Source of the DNA: Aureococcus anophagefferens
Lineage: Eukaryota > Sar > Pelagophyceae > Pelagomonadales > Pelagomonadaceae
Length of the DNA: 64,000 nt
Direction of reading: 5' to 3'
NCBI RefSeq assembly: GCF_000186865.1
Contig: NW_008705579.1
Location: 483,443-547,442, forward strand
Below, in pieces: positions 51,009 to 62,600 of the stretch. The first letter of the stretch is position 1. Each line of letters begins with the position of its first letter. A program made the position numbers and the translations under genes. The notes under the pieces are model-generated. The model searched no databases, had not been told where the DNA came from, and saw only the letters and a list, made by a program, of their open reading frames with translations.

Positions 51009-51403
51009 GCCGGCGCATCACCCCCGGCGGACCGTTCGCCCTGCGTGGGCGGCGCCGTCGACGACATAGTTCCCTCGCCGCGCCCCGCGCCGCGCGTGCG
51101 GGCCCCGCGCTTCGCGGCGAAAGCCGCGTGCGCGGGACCGCGGCCACCCCCTCCTTTTGGGCCATAAGTTCGTCCGACCTTGGTTGTTCATAGCAGCGCG
51201 CGAGGAGGAGGCGAAGATGAATAGTGCGAGAGAGGCTGCTGAGCCTCACGTGCTTCAACGTTGGCTCGGTGCCGTTTCTTAGCCCAAGACATGGGCGTCA
51301 GTCTCGCGAACAGTAGCGTTGGTCGGTGCTCCTGACCGCCGGCTTCCGCAGCCCGTCCTGGTCCAGCAGCCCACGAACGCCGCCCAGCACGGGGGCTCGC
51401 AAC
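51009..51403. other. Intergenic stretch, nothing recognised
   Basis: About 395 bases between the QCR8-like gene and a small membrane protein gene. Open frames here are short and unsupported. No tRNA, repeat family or introner core is seen. Confidence 0.6.
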
Positions 51404-52207
51404 ATGCCATCGAGACGTCAGCTCTTCAAACTCCCATCGAGACGTGTGCTCCTCTGCTGCGCGTTCGCCGCCGCGGCGCCCGCACCCCCGAACACGACGA
51501 CGCGCGTCGCGCAGCGCCAGCACGAGCAGCTCGTGCACCTCCACGAGCGCAAGCGCGAGGAGTTCCTCCGGCGGCACAACGCGACGGCGCCGCAGCGCGA
51601 CGGCGCCGCGGCGCGCGCCGGGCCCCGCGCCCAGCACCGCGACGACGCCCCGGCGCCCGGCGAGAACGACGCCCACCGCGACGACGCCCCGCCGCGGCCG
51701 CACGCCCCGCCGCCGCCGCGCGCCGACCCGCCGCCGCCGCGGCTCGCGCCGTCGCAGCAGCTCGAGTGGGCGCTCGTCTCCGCGCCAAAGGCGTTCGTCG
51801 CCGCGCTGGGCCTCGCGCTCACCTACTGGGTCGCGCGCTGCATCTACGGCACGGGCGCGCGAGAGGACCACGCCGCCAAGTCCGTCGAGCTGAAGCAGCT
51901 CGCGACGGCGACGTCGTCGTTCGAGGCCTCGAATCGGCTGCCCGCGCGCCGCGCGCCGCCGCCGCCGCCGCCGCCGCCGCCGAAGCCGCCGTCGCCGACG
52001 AAGACCGACCGCCGCGCGGCGCGCGTCGCCGCGGAGGGGTCCCACGTCTGGGCCGGCGGCCGCCTCGTCGAGGGCGCGGCGGGCGCCGCGGCCGCGCGGG
52101 ACCCGGAGGCCCACGACGAGCGCGACCTGCCGACGGACTCCGAGGACAGCTGGCTCGCCGTGGACCCGCCCTCCGAGGACGACGCGCGACGAGGCGGGGG
52201 CTCGTAA
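51404..52207 (+). CDS. Hypothetical single-pass membrane protein
   Basis: 267 aa from the ATG at 51404 (MPSRRQLFKLPSRRVLLCC), which starts a basic-plus-hydrophobic signal-like segment. After a His/Arg/Pro-rich low-complexity region comes one clear transmembrane helix (APKAFVAALGLALTYWVARCI). A proline run and an acidic C-terminus (DLPTDSEDSWLAVDPPSEDD) follow. No family recognised. The antisense frame is also open. This strand is preferred for its ATG, signal-like start, and stop 60 bases before the next same-strand gene. Confidence 0.5.
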   Translation: MPSRRQLFKLPSRRVLLCCAFAAAAPAPPNTTTRVAQRQHEQLVHLHERKREEFLRRHNATAPQRDGAAARAGPRAQHRDDAPAPGENDAHRDDAPPRPHAPPPPRADPPPPRLAPSQQLEWALVSAPKAFVAALGLALTYWVARCIYGTGAREDHAAKSVELKQLATATSSFEASNRLPARRAPPPPPPPPPKPPSPTKTDRRAARVAAEGSHVWAGGRLVEGAAGAAAARDPEAHDERDLPTDSEDSWLAVDPPSEDDARRGGGS

Positions 52208-52267
52208 GAGGGTTTCGGTCCATCTTCAACATGGAACGCGCTTAAAAACGGCCGAGGAAGGCATGCG

Positions 52268-53061
52268 ATGGCCTCCCGGCACGCCGCAGGCGGCGCGGTA
52301 GCCGCGCCGCCGACCAACATGTCCTCCCTCAGCCTCGAAACGACGACCAGCTGCAGCCGCGTGCGCGTCGCGCCGGCCTGGGACGCGCCCGCCGTCGAGA
52401 CGCGCCACGCGTCGATGCCCGAGGCGTCGAAGGGCCTGCCCGCGGACCCGGCGACGTGGGATCTCGCGGAGGTTGGAACGTTCGTCGCGGGCATCGTGGG
52501 CGACGACTGCGACGACAAGCTCGTGGAGCGGTTCCGCGCCGAGCGCGTCGACGGCGCCGCGATGCTCGGGCTGAACGAGGCGCTCCTGGAACGGCACTTC
52601 TCCGACGCGTCCCTGCTGGGCGACCGCCTCCGCATCTTGAAGGGCGTCGCGTGGGCGGCGCGCGCGTCCGAGGAGGCGCAGCACCCGGGCCTGCGGTCCC
52701 TGCTCGGCCAGGGCTTCGGCGTCGTCGCCGGCGTCGCCGGCGCCGCGATGGCGCCGCACCTCGCCGAGTCCTTCGGCGCCGACGGCAACGCGCGCGACTG
52801 GCAGATCGACCTGTTTAAGAAGGCGCGGGACGGCATCGGCCAGCGTCGCGACGCTTTTCGAGAGATTTCGGCCGGGGGAACGACGAACCGTCGCCATCGT
52901 CGCGCGCGGTAGGCATCGGCGGCCTCGTCATCCGCTACGAGGTGCTCCTGATTCTAGGCGGCATCTGGGTGTCGTGGATCCCGCCGGGCGCGCAACTCGT
53001 CGTCCTGCTGCCGATCCTCTTCGCGATCACGTTCGAGGTCTTCGTCTGGACGCGGACCTGA
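52268..53061 (+). CDS. SAM-domain protein with two C-terminal membrane helices (about 237-241 aa, 2 exons)
   Basis: Model join(52268..52832, 52913..53061) using a GC donor, or exon 1 to 52844 with a GT donor; both keep frame. A sterile alpha motif at about residues 63-130: DLAEVGTFVAGIVGDDCDDK, LVERFRAERVDGAAMLGLNE and LLERHFSDASLLGDRLRILK, matching the five-helix pattern with the central DGAAMLGL. Exon 2 adds hydrophobic helices VLLILGGIWVSWI and LVVLLPILFAITFEVFVW. SAM domains mediate protein-protein or polymer contacts; here it would sit at a membrane. Function otherwise unknown. Next gene begins 16 bases after this stop. Confidence 0.75.
52833..52912 (+). other. Intron bounded by 8-bp direct repeat (introner-like)
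   Basis: GCATCGGC occurs at 52833-52840 and 52913-52920. Splicing with a GC donor at 52833 and the TAG acceptor at 52910-52912 gives RDGIGGLVIRY. The alternative GT donor at 52845 adds QRI(G)-type residues. Inverted termini are weak. Confidence 0.6.
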
Positions 53062-53076
53062 CCCTTCGCGGGGACC

Positions 53077-53553
53077 ATGGGCGGCGTGTGCAAGGGCGAC
53101 TCGGACGGCGAGCAGGAACGGCTACAAAAGTCCGCGCGGACATGCGACGACCCGAGGCTGGCCTACGAGTACGCGCGGACGTCTTCCGGGGCGCCGGACG
53201 AGGCCGCGGGCCGGCGCGTGATCCGGAGGACGACGCTCGTGTTGCGCGCGCTCCTGTTGATCTGGCTGCTGGTGTGCGTCGGGGTCTTTTTGCTGTTCTA
53301 CTTGCTCGGACTCTTGGTCGGCACTTCCTTGCACATCGCGGTCGTCGTCTTCCTGCTGTGCCTGGCCGCCTTCGTCTGGTCCAGCCACGTCCGGACGATC
53401 AGCGGCTCGTCCTGGTCGGCGCACCGGCGCGACTTCAGGAGGCTGTACCGCGCGGACGACCGCGACGACGGCTTCACGGCCGCGAGCCCGATCCTCGCGC
53501 GGAGCTGCGACGCCGCCGAGGAGAAGGCGCGAGACCCACACACCGCCGCATAG
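53077..53553 (+). CDS. Hypothetical two-pass membrane protein (158 aa)
   Basis: An N-terminal polar region (MGGVCKGDSDGEQERLQ) is followed by two long hydrophobic helices (LLLIWLLVCVGVFLLFYLLG and LHIAVVVFLLCLAAFVW) and a basic/acidic C-terminal tail. MGGVC could be an N-myristoylation/palmitoylation start. No family recognised. The start lies only 15 bases beyond the upstream same-strand stop, so transcript boundaries must overlap or the two are co-transcribed. Confidence 0.62.
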   Translation: MGGVCKGDSDGEQERLQKSARTCDDPRLAYEYARTSSGAPDEAAGRRVIRRTTLVLRALLLIWLLVCVGVFLLFYLLGLLVGTSLHIAVVVFLLCLAAFVWSSHVRTISGSSWSAHRRDFRRLYRADDRDDGFTAASPILARSCDAAEEKARDPHTAA

Positions 53554-53686
53554 TGACGGCGCGGGCGGCGCTCCCCAGCACCCCGCGCCCGAGAAGCGGC
53601 GGTTTATAAATGTGACGCCGCGGGCCCCTAGGCCGCGCGGACCCGCGTCCCGCGCCCGAGACGCGGCGCATAGGCCCCGCGGGCCC

Positions 53687-56600
53687 CTAGGCCGAGCAGC
53701 TGGTGTCGCACTCGACGGTGGCGATGGACACGTTCATGCCCATGCCGCCCTTGAAGATGCCCGCCGAGGACCAGGTGGCGCCGTCGAAGGCGGAGGCGCC
53801 GTCGTCGCCGTCCTTGCACTCGGCGTCCTTGCGCTCCCCGGGCTCGCTGTCGCCCCAGGCCGCCTTGGCCGGCTCCGCGCGGACGACTGGCTCCGCCTCG
53901 ACGATCGCGCCGCCGCCGTCGCCGCCGCCGCCGCCGTCGCCGTCGCCGTCGCCGAACTTGTCCTTGAGCGCGACCTCGATGGCGGACTCCCACTCCGACG
54001 CGCTGATCGTGCCGTCGTCGTTCCCGTCGAGCGCGTCGAGCGCCGCCGCGAGGCGCCCGGGCGAGAGGAGGCCCTGGAGCGTCTCGTTGCCGGACTGCTC
54101 GAGGAACGCGCGGACGTCGTCGTCCGCGACGCCCGCGCAGATCTCCGCGCGGTCCAGGGAGCCGTTGCCGTCCTTGTCGATCATGTCGAAGACGCGGCGC
54201 GCCAGGGCCAGGAACTCGCGCTTGTCGCGCGCGCGCGGCATCTTCACGTGGCAGCACCGCGACAGCCGCGCGTAGAACTTCGCGAGCCCCATGATGACGC
54301 AGTAGACGACGACGCAGAAGAAGACGACGAGGATCATGCCCACGGCCTCGGACGCGCCGCCGCGCCGCGCGCCGGACTTCTGGAGCGACGACACGATGGG
54401 CCCCACGAAGGCCGGGAAGAACGCGACGACCTCCTCGACGATCGTGTCCTGGATGTCCTCGGAGAAGGAGAAGAAGAAGGCGACCCAGACGAGCATGACG
54501 TCCTGGGCGACGTGGGACGCCCGCCGGTCGCTGTCGTGGAGCCCGTCGATGACGTCGTCGACCGTCGGCCGCTTCGCCGCGCCGTCGCCGCCGAGCACGC
54601 GCGCGCCGGCGCGCGTGCCCCGGAGCTCCGGGTGCATGGCCAGGAGGTAGTAGGCCGCGCTGGAGGGCACGAGCGTCGCGTAGGGCACGGCGTCGCCGCC
54701 GTCGTCGAAGATGGCGAGCGAGCTCTGGACCTTGGTGAGCACGAGGCTCGGGATGAGCACGTAGTAGATGCCGACGACGAGCGGCTTCATGACCGCGAAG
54801 TAGAGCGCGAGCGCGAAGGCGCACTGGAGGAGCCAGACCTTGGACTTGCGCAGGCCGAAGGCCGAGCCCGTCGTGATGAGGTAGTAGGAGAAGTAAAAGT
54901 TGATGGCGACCATCGCGGCCCACGCGGCGACGTAGTGCCTCGCCTCGGGCGCCTCGTCGGGCGCCTCCATCTCCTCGTCGAGGCGGTCCGCGCAGGCGCC
55001 GGCGACGGCGTGGTCGTGGGACTTCATGCTCTGGTGGCGCACGTGCCCCGCGAAGCAGTGCTCCTTGGCCGCCGCGTCCTCGGCCTCGTTCAGCTCCTCG
55101 TCCCACTCGCGCGCGCGAGTCAGCTGCTTCCGGACGCGCGCGCGGACTGCGGCCTCGAAGCCGCTCGCGTCGCCGGGGACCCAGCCCCAGGTCCCCATGA
55201 GCTCGTCCTTGCGGGCCCGCAGGAGCGACGCGGCGCGCCGCGCGTCCTTGCGCGTCGACTGGTCCGCCTTCGTCGCGTAGTAGCTCAGCTCCGCGCAGCG
55301 CGCGCGGACCGCGTCCGCGACGAGCGGCGCGAGCGCGTCGACGTCCTCGTCGCTGCCGCCCTTGAAGAGGGACGCGCCGGCGCTCATGGAGCGCTTCATG
55401 ACGGACTTGGACGCCGTGATGCTCCGGCGCATCGCGCGGCCCGCGGAGCGGCCGGGCGACTTGCCGGGCGTCCGGACCTTGTCGCGGTTCAGCCAGGCCC
55501 CGTTCGCCGCCTCGAGGGACGTCGCCAGGTCGCCGACCCAGTCGATGGCGTCCTCGTCCTCGCCGTCGTCCTCCTTGTTCAGGGCCGCCTCGACGGCGGA
55601 GAAGTCGTCCTCGCCGGCGATCTTCTCGAGGATCGATCGCTGGTTGTCCGCGGCGTCCGCGGCCGCGAGCAGCAGGGGCTCGCCCTCGACGTCGTCCAGG
55701 AGCGTCCGCAGGTCCGACAGGATCAGCGCCCGCTCCTCCGCCGGTTCCATGGCCGGCACTTTGCACTCGCGGCGGTGCTGGGGCCAGTGCGCCGTCTGAC
55801 ACGCCAAACCGCAGTACTTGACGCCCAGACACCGCGAGCAGCGCAGCGCGGCGCCCGGGTTGCCGCAGTGGCCGCAGACGGCCTCCGGGGCCCGGCACGT
55901 GGGCCCGTGGGCCGGCCAGGCGGCGCGCTGGCACGCCGCGTCGCAGTAGCGCGCGTCGAGGCACCGCGAGCACCGGAGCTGCGCGCCGGGCTTGGCGCAG
56001 TGGTCGCAGAGGTCGTCGGCGGGCGGCGGCCCGTCCGTCTCGTTGAAGTCGGCGACGCGCCGGCCCAGGGCGTCCGGCGCCGGCGGCGCGCCCGCGTCGA
56101 GGAGCGCCGGGGGCTCGTCGCCGCCGAAGGTGATCTTGACGGTCGCGGCGTCGGCGTCGGGCGCCGGCGGCGCGCCGCCGACGCCCGCGCCGTCGCCGGC
56201 CTCGTGCGTCGCGTCGAACTGGATCTTGACGGACGTGATGGTGTCGTCGCTCGCCTCCTCCGGCGACCGGTCCTCGAGCGCCTTGCGCTCGCGCGGGTCC
56301 CAGTCCTTTTCGACGGGCGCGAAATTGGGTTCTTCGACTTCGTACCCCAAACACTCGAGGATGGCCGGCGGCACGGGCGCGATGAGGTACTCCTCGAAGA
56401 GCCAGCCGAAGACGTGGCAGCAGGGCACGGTCAGCGCGAACATGGCCACGAGGAGCACGTAGTGGCTCACCTTCTCCGAGTCGTCGTCGCTCGGCTTCCG
56501 GCCGTAGCACGCCTGGGAGCAGAGGTCCCAGGAGCACATCTCCTCGGGCTCGATCTCGAAGCCCCGATTCTCCGTGATGGCCAGCGCGAAGCGGAACACG

Positions 56601-59600
56601 TTCTTCAACCCGCCGCAGGACCGCTCGTCGAAGCGCGCCGCGCAGTCGTCGTCGACGTCCGGGTACTCGAGGTTCGTCTGGAGCGCCGTGCCGTAGAGGA
56701 AGATGAGGATCTCGAAGCCGCAGATCCACGCGCGCGCGCGCCGCGTCATCGACTCGCTGTAGCAGCAGTACCAGTTGATGTAGGGGTGCTGCACCCTCAG
56801 GCCGATCGCGACGCGCGAGTACCACGGCAGCATGAGCTTCTCGAGCTCCTCGGACAGCTCGTAGCCGCCCTCCGAGCCCTCGCTGCCGTCGTCGCCGGCG
56901 GCCTCGGCCTCGGCGGCCTCGGCGGCCTCGGCGGCCTCGGCGCGCGCGGCGTCGCGCGCGTCCATGCGCGGGCCGACGACGGACGCGACGACGCAGAGCG
57001 CGAAGAGCGTCACGAGGCAGTAGATGACGTAGACGGCCTTGGACAGGTCCGGCGGTGCCATGAGGTTCGCCGCGTAGGCCGAAAGCATGGCCGTCGCCTC
57101 GTCGGCCGTCGAGTAGTAGCTCGAGCTCTCCGTCTCGGCCTCGCACGCGCACGCGGTCGCGTTCGCCTCCGCGGTGGCGCCGCACGTGTCCGGGGCGACC
57201 CAGGACCGGCCGTCGTAGGTCGCGCAGGCCAGCTCCTCGCCGGGGCACTCGACCAAAATGGTCTCCTCGGCGCCGCCCGTGCAGGGCAGCGACAGGACCT
57301 CGCCGTCGGGGCACACGAACGTCGCGTTGCCGTAGAAGCCGCAGGGGCACGTGAGGTTCGCGCTCGTCGTGCCGTTGACCTCGTCCTCCGCGGCGACGTT
57401 CGCTCCGGCCTCGACGTTGAGGGTGACGTTGAGCGGCGCGGGCGCCGCGGCGTCGCCGAGCCGCCGCCGCCGCCGGCCGCCGCCGGTCGCGACGCCGAAG
57501 CGCGCGACGCTCGACGTCACGGCGCCGCCCGTGCCGGCGTAGGGGTCATTCGTGAGCGCGCTGAGGCTCACGTCGTAGGCGTCGCCGGGGCCCAGCACCG
57601 CCGGGAGCACCGCGGACGTCAGCGTGCCCGGCAGCGCGAGCGCCTGCGGCTCCGTGCCGTTGCCCGTGAGGCTCTGGGCGCCCATGACGACGTTCTCGGA
57701 CTGGATGAAGACCGGGTCCTCGCCGGGCACGGCGCCGGCGAGGAGCGCGGCGCCGATGTCGTCGAGCGCCTCGCCGAAGACCGTGCCCGCGCGCACCGCG
57801 GCCTCGGACGGCGCGGCCGTCGGCGCGGCGCTCGGCGGAACCTGGGGCGCGGCCGTCGGCGCGATCTGCGGGAGCGCCGTCGGGCTGCCCGGCGGCGGCG
57901 ACGGGTAGGGCGTCGGCGCGAGCGACGGCGCGTCCGTCGCCTCCGCCGCCGCGAAGAGCGGCGTGCCCAGGAGGCTCGACATGGTCCCGAGGATGTCGTT
58001 CGCCGCGTTCTCCGAGATGCCCAGGTCCGTCGACATGCTCGACAGGCTCGACACGGCCCCGAGCGAGTCCTCGGCGGCCTGGAGGTCGACGACGGACGCG
58101 TCCGCGGTCGACACGGCCGCGCCCGCGGCCGCGGCCGCGACGAGGTCCGCGTCCGCGTCGAGGCCGTCGACGACGGACGACACGGCGCCGATGAGCGTCG
58201 ACGCCAGCCCCGTGTCGTTGCCGCCGCCCGCCGACGGCGCCGCCGCCGCGACGACCTGGAGCAAGTCCTCGCCGCTGTCGAGCGCCGTCGCCTCGGCCAG
58301 GAGGCCGTCCGTGAAGTTCGCGAGCGCGGCGCCCGCAAGGCTCGTCTCGCGCACGCGCACCGACACGTAGGCCGCCGCCTCGCCGCCGAGCTGGTCCCGC
58401 GCGACGGCCACGACGNNNNNNNNNNNNNNNNNNNNNNNNNNNNNNNNNNNNNNNNNNNNNNNNNNNNNNNNNNNNNNNNNNNNNNNNNNNGCCGGCGCCG
58501 CGACGCCTCGCCGTCGAGCGACACGGCGTTCCACGACGAGTTGAGGCCCAGCGACGGCGCGACGGCCTCGCCGAGCGTCGACGGGCCGACCTTGCCCTTG
58601 AGCACGACGCGCGCCTTCGACGACACGCGCACCGTCGACGCCTCGATGACGGCCATGGGCGGGTCCGACGCGACGAAGTCGTGGGACACGGCCGCGGCCG
58701 CGGACCGGCCGTCCGCGGACGACACGTTCACGGCGAAGTCGTGCGGTCCCGGCCCCAGTTGCTCCGCGTCGACGGTCAGCACGGCGCCGGGTGAGGCCAC
58801 GGCTTCGCCGTCGACGACCCAGGCGAAGGCGAGGCCCGCCGTCGAGCCGCCCTCGACGTCCTCGTCGTACGACCCGGACGCGTCGATGTCCACGGACCCG
58901 GACGCGGGGAGCACGCGGTCGCCGCCGGAGATGGCCGCGACGACGGCGCCCACGGACACGGCGAGCGTCGTCGACGCGGACGCGTTGACCCCGATGCTCA
59001 GGTCCGTCGCGGTCACGGCGAGGTCGTACGTCGCGCCCGCGTCGAGCGCGTACGCCGCGAGCTTGAAGAAGCGCGGGTCGTTCGACGTCGACGCGACGTC
59101 GACGAGCCGCGACGCCGCGTCGTAGAGGCGCCAGGCGTAGACGACGGCACGGTCCACGACGGGCCGCCCGTCGCAGGACGTCGCGATGGCCTCGCCCTTG
59201 ACGGAGAGCGTCGCGGACCGCGCCGTCGTCTGCGCCGCGCCGCCGACGACGGACACGCGCGGCGGCGTGTCGCTGCGGATCTGGACCGCGACGGGCTCCG
59301 ACGTCGCCGACGACCCGAGGAAGTTCGTGGCGACGACGGAGACGCGGAATCGGCGGACGCCGCGCCGCGCGAGGCCCGCGAGCTCGTGCGCCTCGATGAG
59401 CAGCGTCGGCGACGCGCCGCCGGCGTTCGCGCGGTCCGTCGCGTTGCCGAGCACGGCGGCGCCGTCGGCGTCGACGACGACCCAGGCGTAGGCGAAGGCG
59501 CGGCCGCCGGAGCCCGTCGAGAGCGACGCGTCGAGCTCGACGGCCTCGCAGTCGGAGACCGTCGTCGGGCCCTGGAGGATCGCCCGTACCGCGAGCGGCG

Positions 59601-62600
59601 GACTCGGTGCCTCGACGACGGCGCTCGACGCGTTCGCGGGGCGGTCGCACTCGCAGCGGAAGCCGTCGCAACGCCGGCGCAGCACGCCCGGGAGCAGCGT
59701 CACGTCGTCGCCGGGGTAGAGGTCCGGCGCGGCCGCGGCGTCGGCAACGACCTCGTTCGAGTTCGCCCAGTAGCAGGCCGCGCCCCCGGCGCCGGGGAAG
59801 TCGAGGACGTCCGCGCAGGGGAAGCGGACGCCCGCGCTCCGCGACGCCATGTCCGTCGCGTCGTCGAAGGCGACGACCACCTCCGCGCCCGTCGACGTGA
59901 AGACCGCGCCGGCCGCGGCCGGCGGCTCCTCGACGCTGCCCAGGTCGCGGAGCATGTCGCAGGACGGCACCGTCGGCGCCGCGCTGGGGAGATTCGTGGG
60001 AGCGGGGCCGGGGATGTCGGTCGGCTTGGCACTCGGGCTTCCCGTCGCGGGCGGGGCGGTCGGATTCCCCGGAGCGGGCGACGGCGCGGGCGTCGGCCGC
60101 GGCGACGGCGCGGGCGCGGGCGCGGGCGTCGGCGATCGGGACGGTGACGCCGTCGTCGGCGCGCGCGAGGGCCGCGGCGTCGGGCCCGCGGAGGGCGCGG
60201 CCGTCGACGGGCTCGCGGTCGACGGCGCGGCCGTCGTCGGCGCGAGCGACGGCGCGCCGGAGGGTTCGGGGCTCGGCGACGGCGACGGCGCGCCGCTGGG
60301 TGCGGCCGTGGGCGCCGGCGACGGCGCCGCCGTCGGGCCGAGCGTGCCGACGACCGTCGTCTCGGCGTCGAGGACGGTCTGGGACGTGATGTAGGCCTCC
60401 GCGCCGCCGTCGTCGAGGCGGCGCCGCCGCGCCGCCGCGACCCTCGCGACGCGGTCGCTGCTCCACTCGCCGGCGGCGATCTTGTTGTCGAAGTAAGCGC
60501 CGAGCGCCGCCGCGACGGCGTGGACGGTGGCGCCGGCGGCGGCGAGGTTCTCGGCGTACATGTCGAACTCGAGCGAGAAGTCGGCGCCGAGCGTCGCGTT
60601 CGCGTCCGCCGCGCGGCGGCGCCGCGCGCTCGCGTCGCCGGCGTCGCAGACTGAAGAGAACGTCGCGATGGTGTGCTGGCGGCCGGATTCGCCGCGGCGA
60701 TGTAGTCGTAGACGACGGCCTCCTCGACGGCGTCGACGCCGTGCGCGTAGTAGTCCGCGCAGTACGCGGCGCCGTCCTCGTAGTCGCCCGCGGGCGCCTC
60801 GACCGCCAGGGCGACGGCGATGGCCACGGTGGCCCGCGTCGGCGCGGCGCTCGGCGCGGCGCTCGGCGCGGGCGTCGGCGGCGCGCTGGGCGCGGCCGTC
60901 GTCGGCGCGGCCGTCGTCGGCGCGGGCGACGGCCGCGCGGAGGGCCCGGCTGTCGGCCCGGCGGTGGGCTTCCCGGTGGGCGACACGCCGCCGACCGTCG
61001 GCGCGGGAGCCGGCGCGGCGCTCGGCGCGGGAGCCGGCGCGGCGCTCGGCCGCGCCGTCGTCGGCGCGACCGTCGTCGGCGCGGGCGACGGCCGCGCGGA
61101 GGGCCCGGCTGTCGGCCCGGCGGTGGGCTTCCCGGTGGGCGACACGCCGCCGACCGTCGGCGCGGGAGCCGGCGCGGCGCTCGGCGCGGGAGCCGGCGCG
61201 GCGCTCGGCCGCGCCGTCGTCGGCGCGACCGTCGTCGGCGCGGCGGTGCTCGGCGCGGCGGTGCTCGGCGCTGCCGTCGGCGCGGGCGTGTAGGACACGA
61301 CGAAGGCGCGCGAGTCCGCGACGCTCGCGTCGTCGGAGCACGCGGCGGTTAGCGTGTACTCGTTGACCTCCGCGTCGCCGGGCACGACCTTGGTCGCCGC
61401 GCCGTCGTTCTCGACGGTCTCGCTGGCGAGGACGGTCCCCTCGGGGTCCGCGACGGACAGGTCCAGCGTCGCGCAGGCGCCCGCGTCGCCGCGGTAGAGC
61501 CAGAGCACCTCGCAGGGGACGTCGTGGACGCACGTATCCTCCGCGCCGACGCTCGTGATGGCGACGAAGGACCGCGTCGGCGGGAAGCTCGGCGACGGCG
61601 ACGGAGCCGCGGAAGGCGGCGTCGAGGGCGACGCCGAGGGCGTCGAGGACGGCGCCGAACTCGGCGCGGGCGTGGGGAAGGACGTGTAGGAGACGCGGAA
61701 GCTGATGGCGTCCGTCAGCGACGGGTCGTCCGCGCAGGAGAGCGTCAGCGTGTACTCGTTGGCCTCGGCGTCGCCGGGGATGATCTGCGAGTCCGCGCCG
61801 TCGTTGTCCAGCGCGGCCGTGGCGACGACGGCGCCGTCGAGGCCCGCCACGACGACGTCCACGGTCTCGCAGGCGCCCGCGTCGCCGCGGTAGACCCAGA
61901 GCAGCTCGCAGGCGACGTAGGAGACGCACGCGGCCTGCGCGCCGCCCATGGACACGATCTCCAAAAAGGACGTCGTCGGCAGCAGGGTCGGCAGGGGGGA
62001 GGGAATCGCGGTCGACGGGCTCGGCGTCGGCGGGAGCGACGGCGCGGCCGTAGGCGACGCGGTCGGGGACGACGAGGGCGCGGCCGACGGAAGCGACGAC
62101 GGCGCCGCGGACGGGGACGACGACGGGGACGACGAGGGCGCCGCGGACGGGGACGACGTCGGCGAGCCCGTCGGCGCCTGCGAGTACGACACCTGGAAGT
62201 CGAACGAGCCGGAGATCGACGCGTCGTCGGCGCACGCGACCGTCATCGCGTAGCGGTTGATCGTCGCGTCGCCGGGCACGACCCGCATCTGCACGCCGTC
62301 GTTGTCCGTGGTCTCCGAGCCGACGACGACGCCGTCGAGGTCGGTGACGGCCACCGCCACGGTCGCGCACGCGGCCGCGTCGCCGCGGTAGACCCAGACG
62401 ACCTCGCACTCGACGCCGGCGACGCAGGTCGCCGAGTCGCCGACGCTCGTGATCGAGATGAAGGAGGCCGTCGGCTCGCTCGTCGGAAGGGCGCTCGGCG
62501 ACGACGAGGGCGCGGCGGACGGCGCGGCGCTGGGGAGCGAGGAGGGTCTCGCGCTGGGCGACGCCGAGGGCGCGGCGGACGGCGCGGCGGTCGGCAGCGC

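Noticed and set aside
51188..52836. Minus-strand frames over the small membrane and SAM-domain genes
   Set aside because: No recognisable domain. The plus strand shows a SAM domain, membrane helices and a consistent intron.
53612..59125. Very long plus-strand open frame (1,837 codons)
   Set aside because: It is the antisense shadow of the REJ/MYND/EF-hand gene: extreme GC removes stop codons from all frames. Its translation is Arg/Val/Gly/Asp-rich with no domain, while the minus strand encodes zinc fingers, EF-hands and helices.
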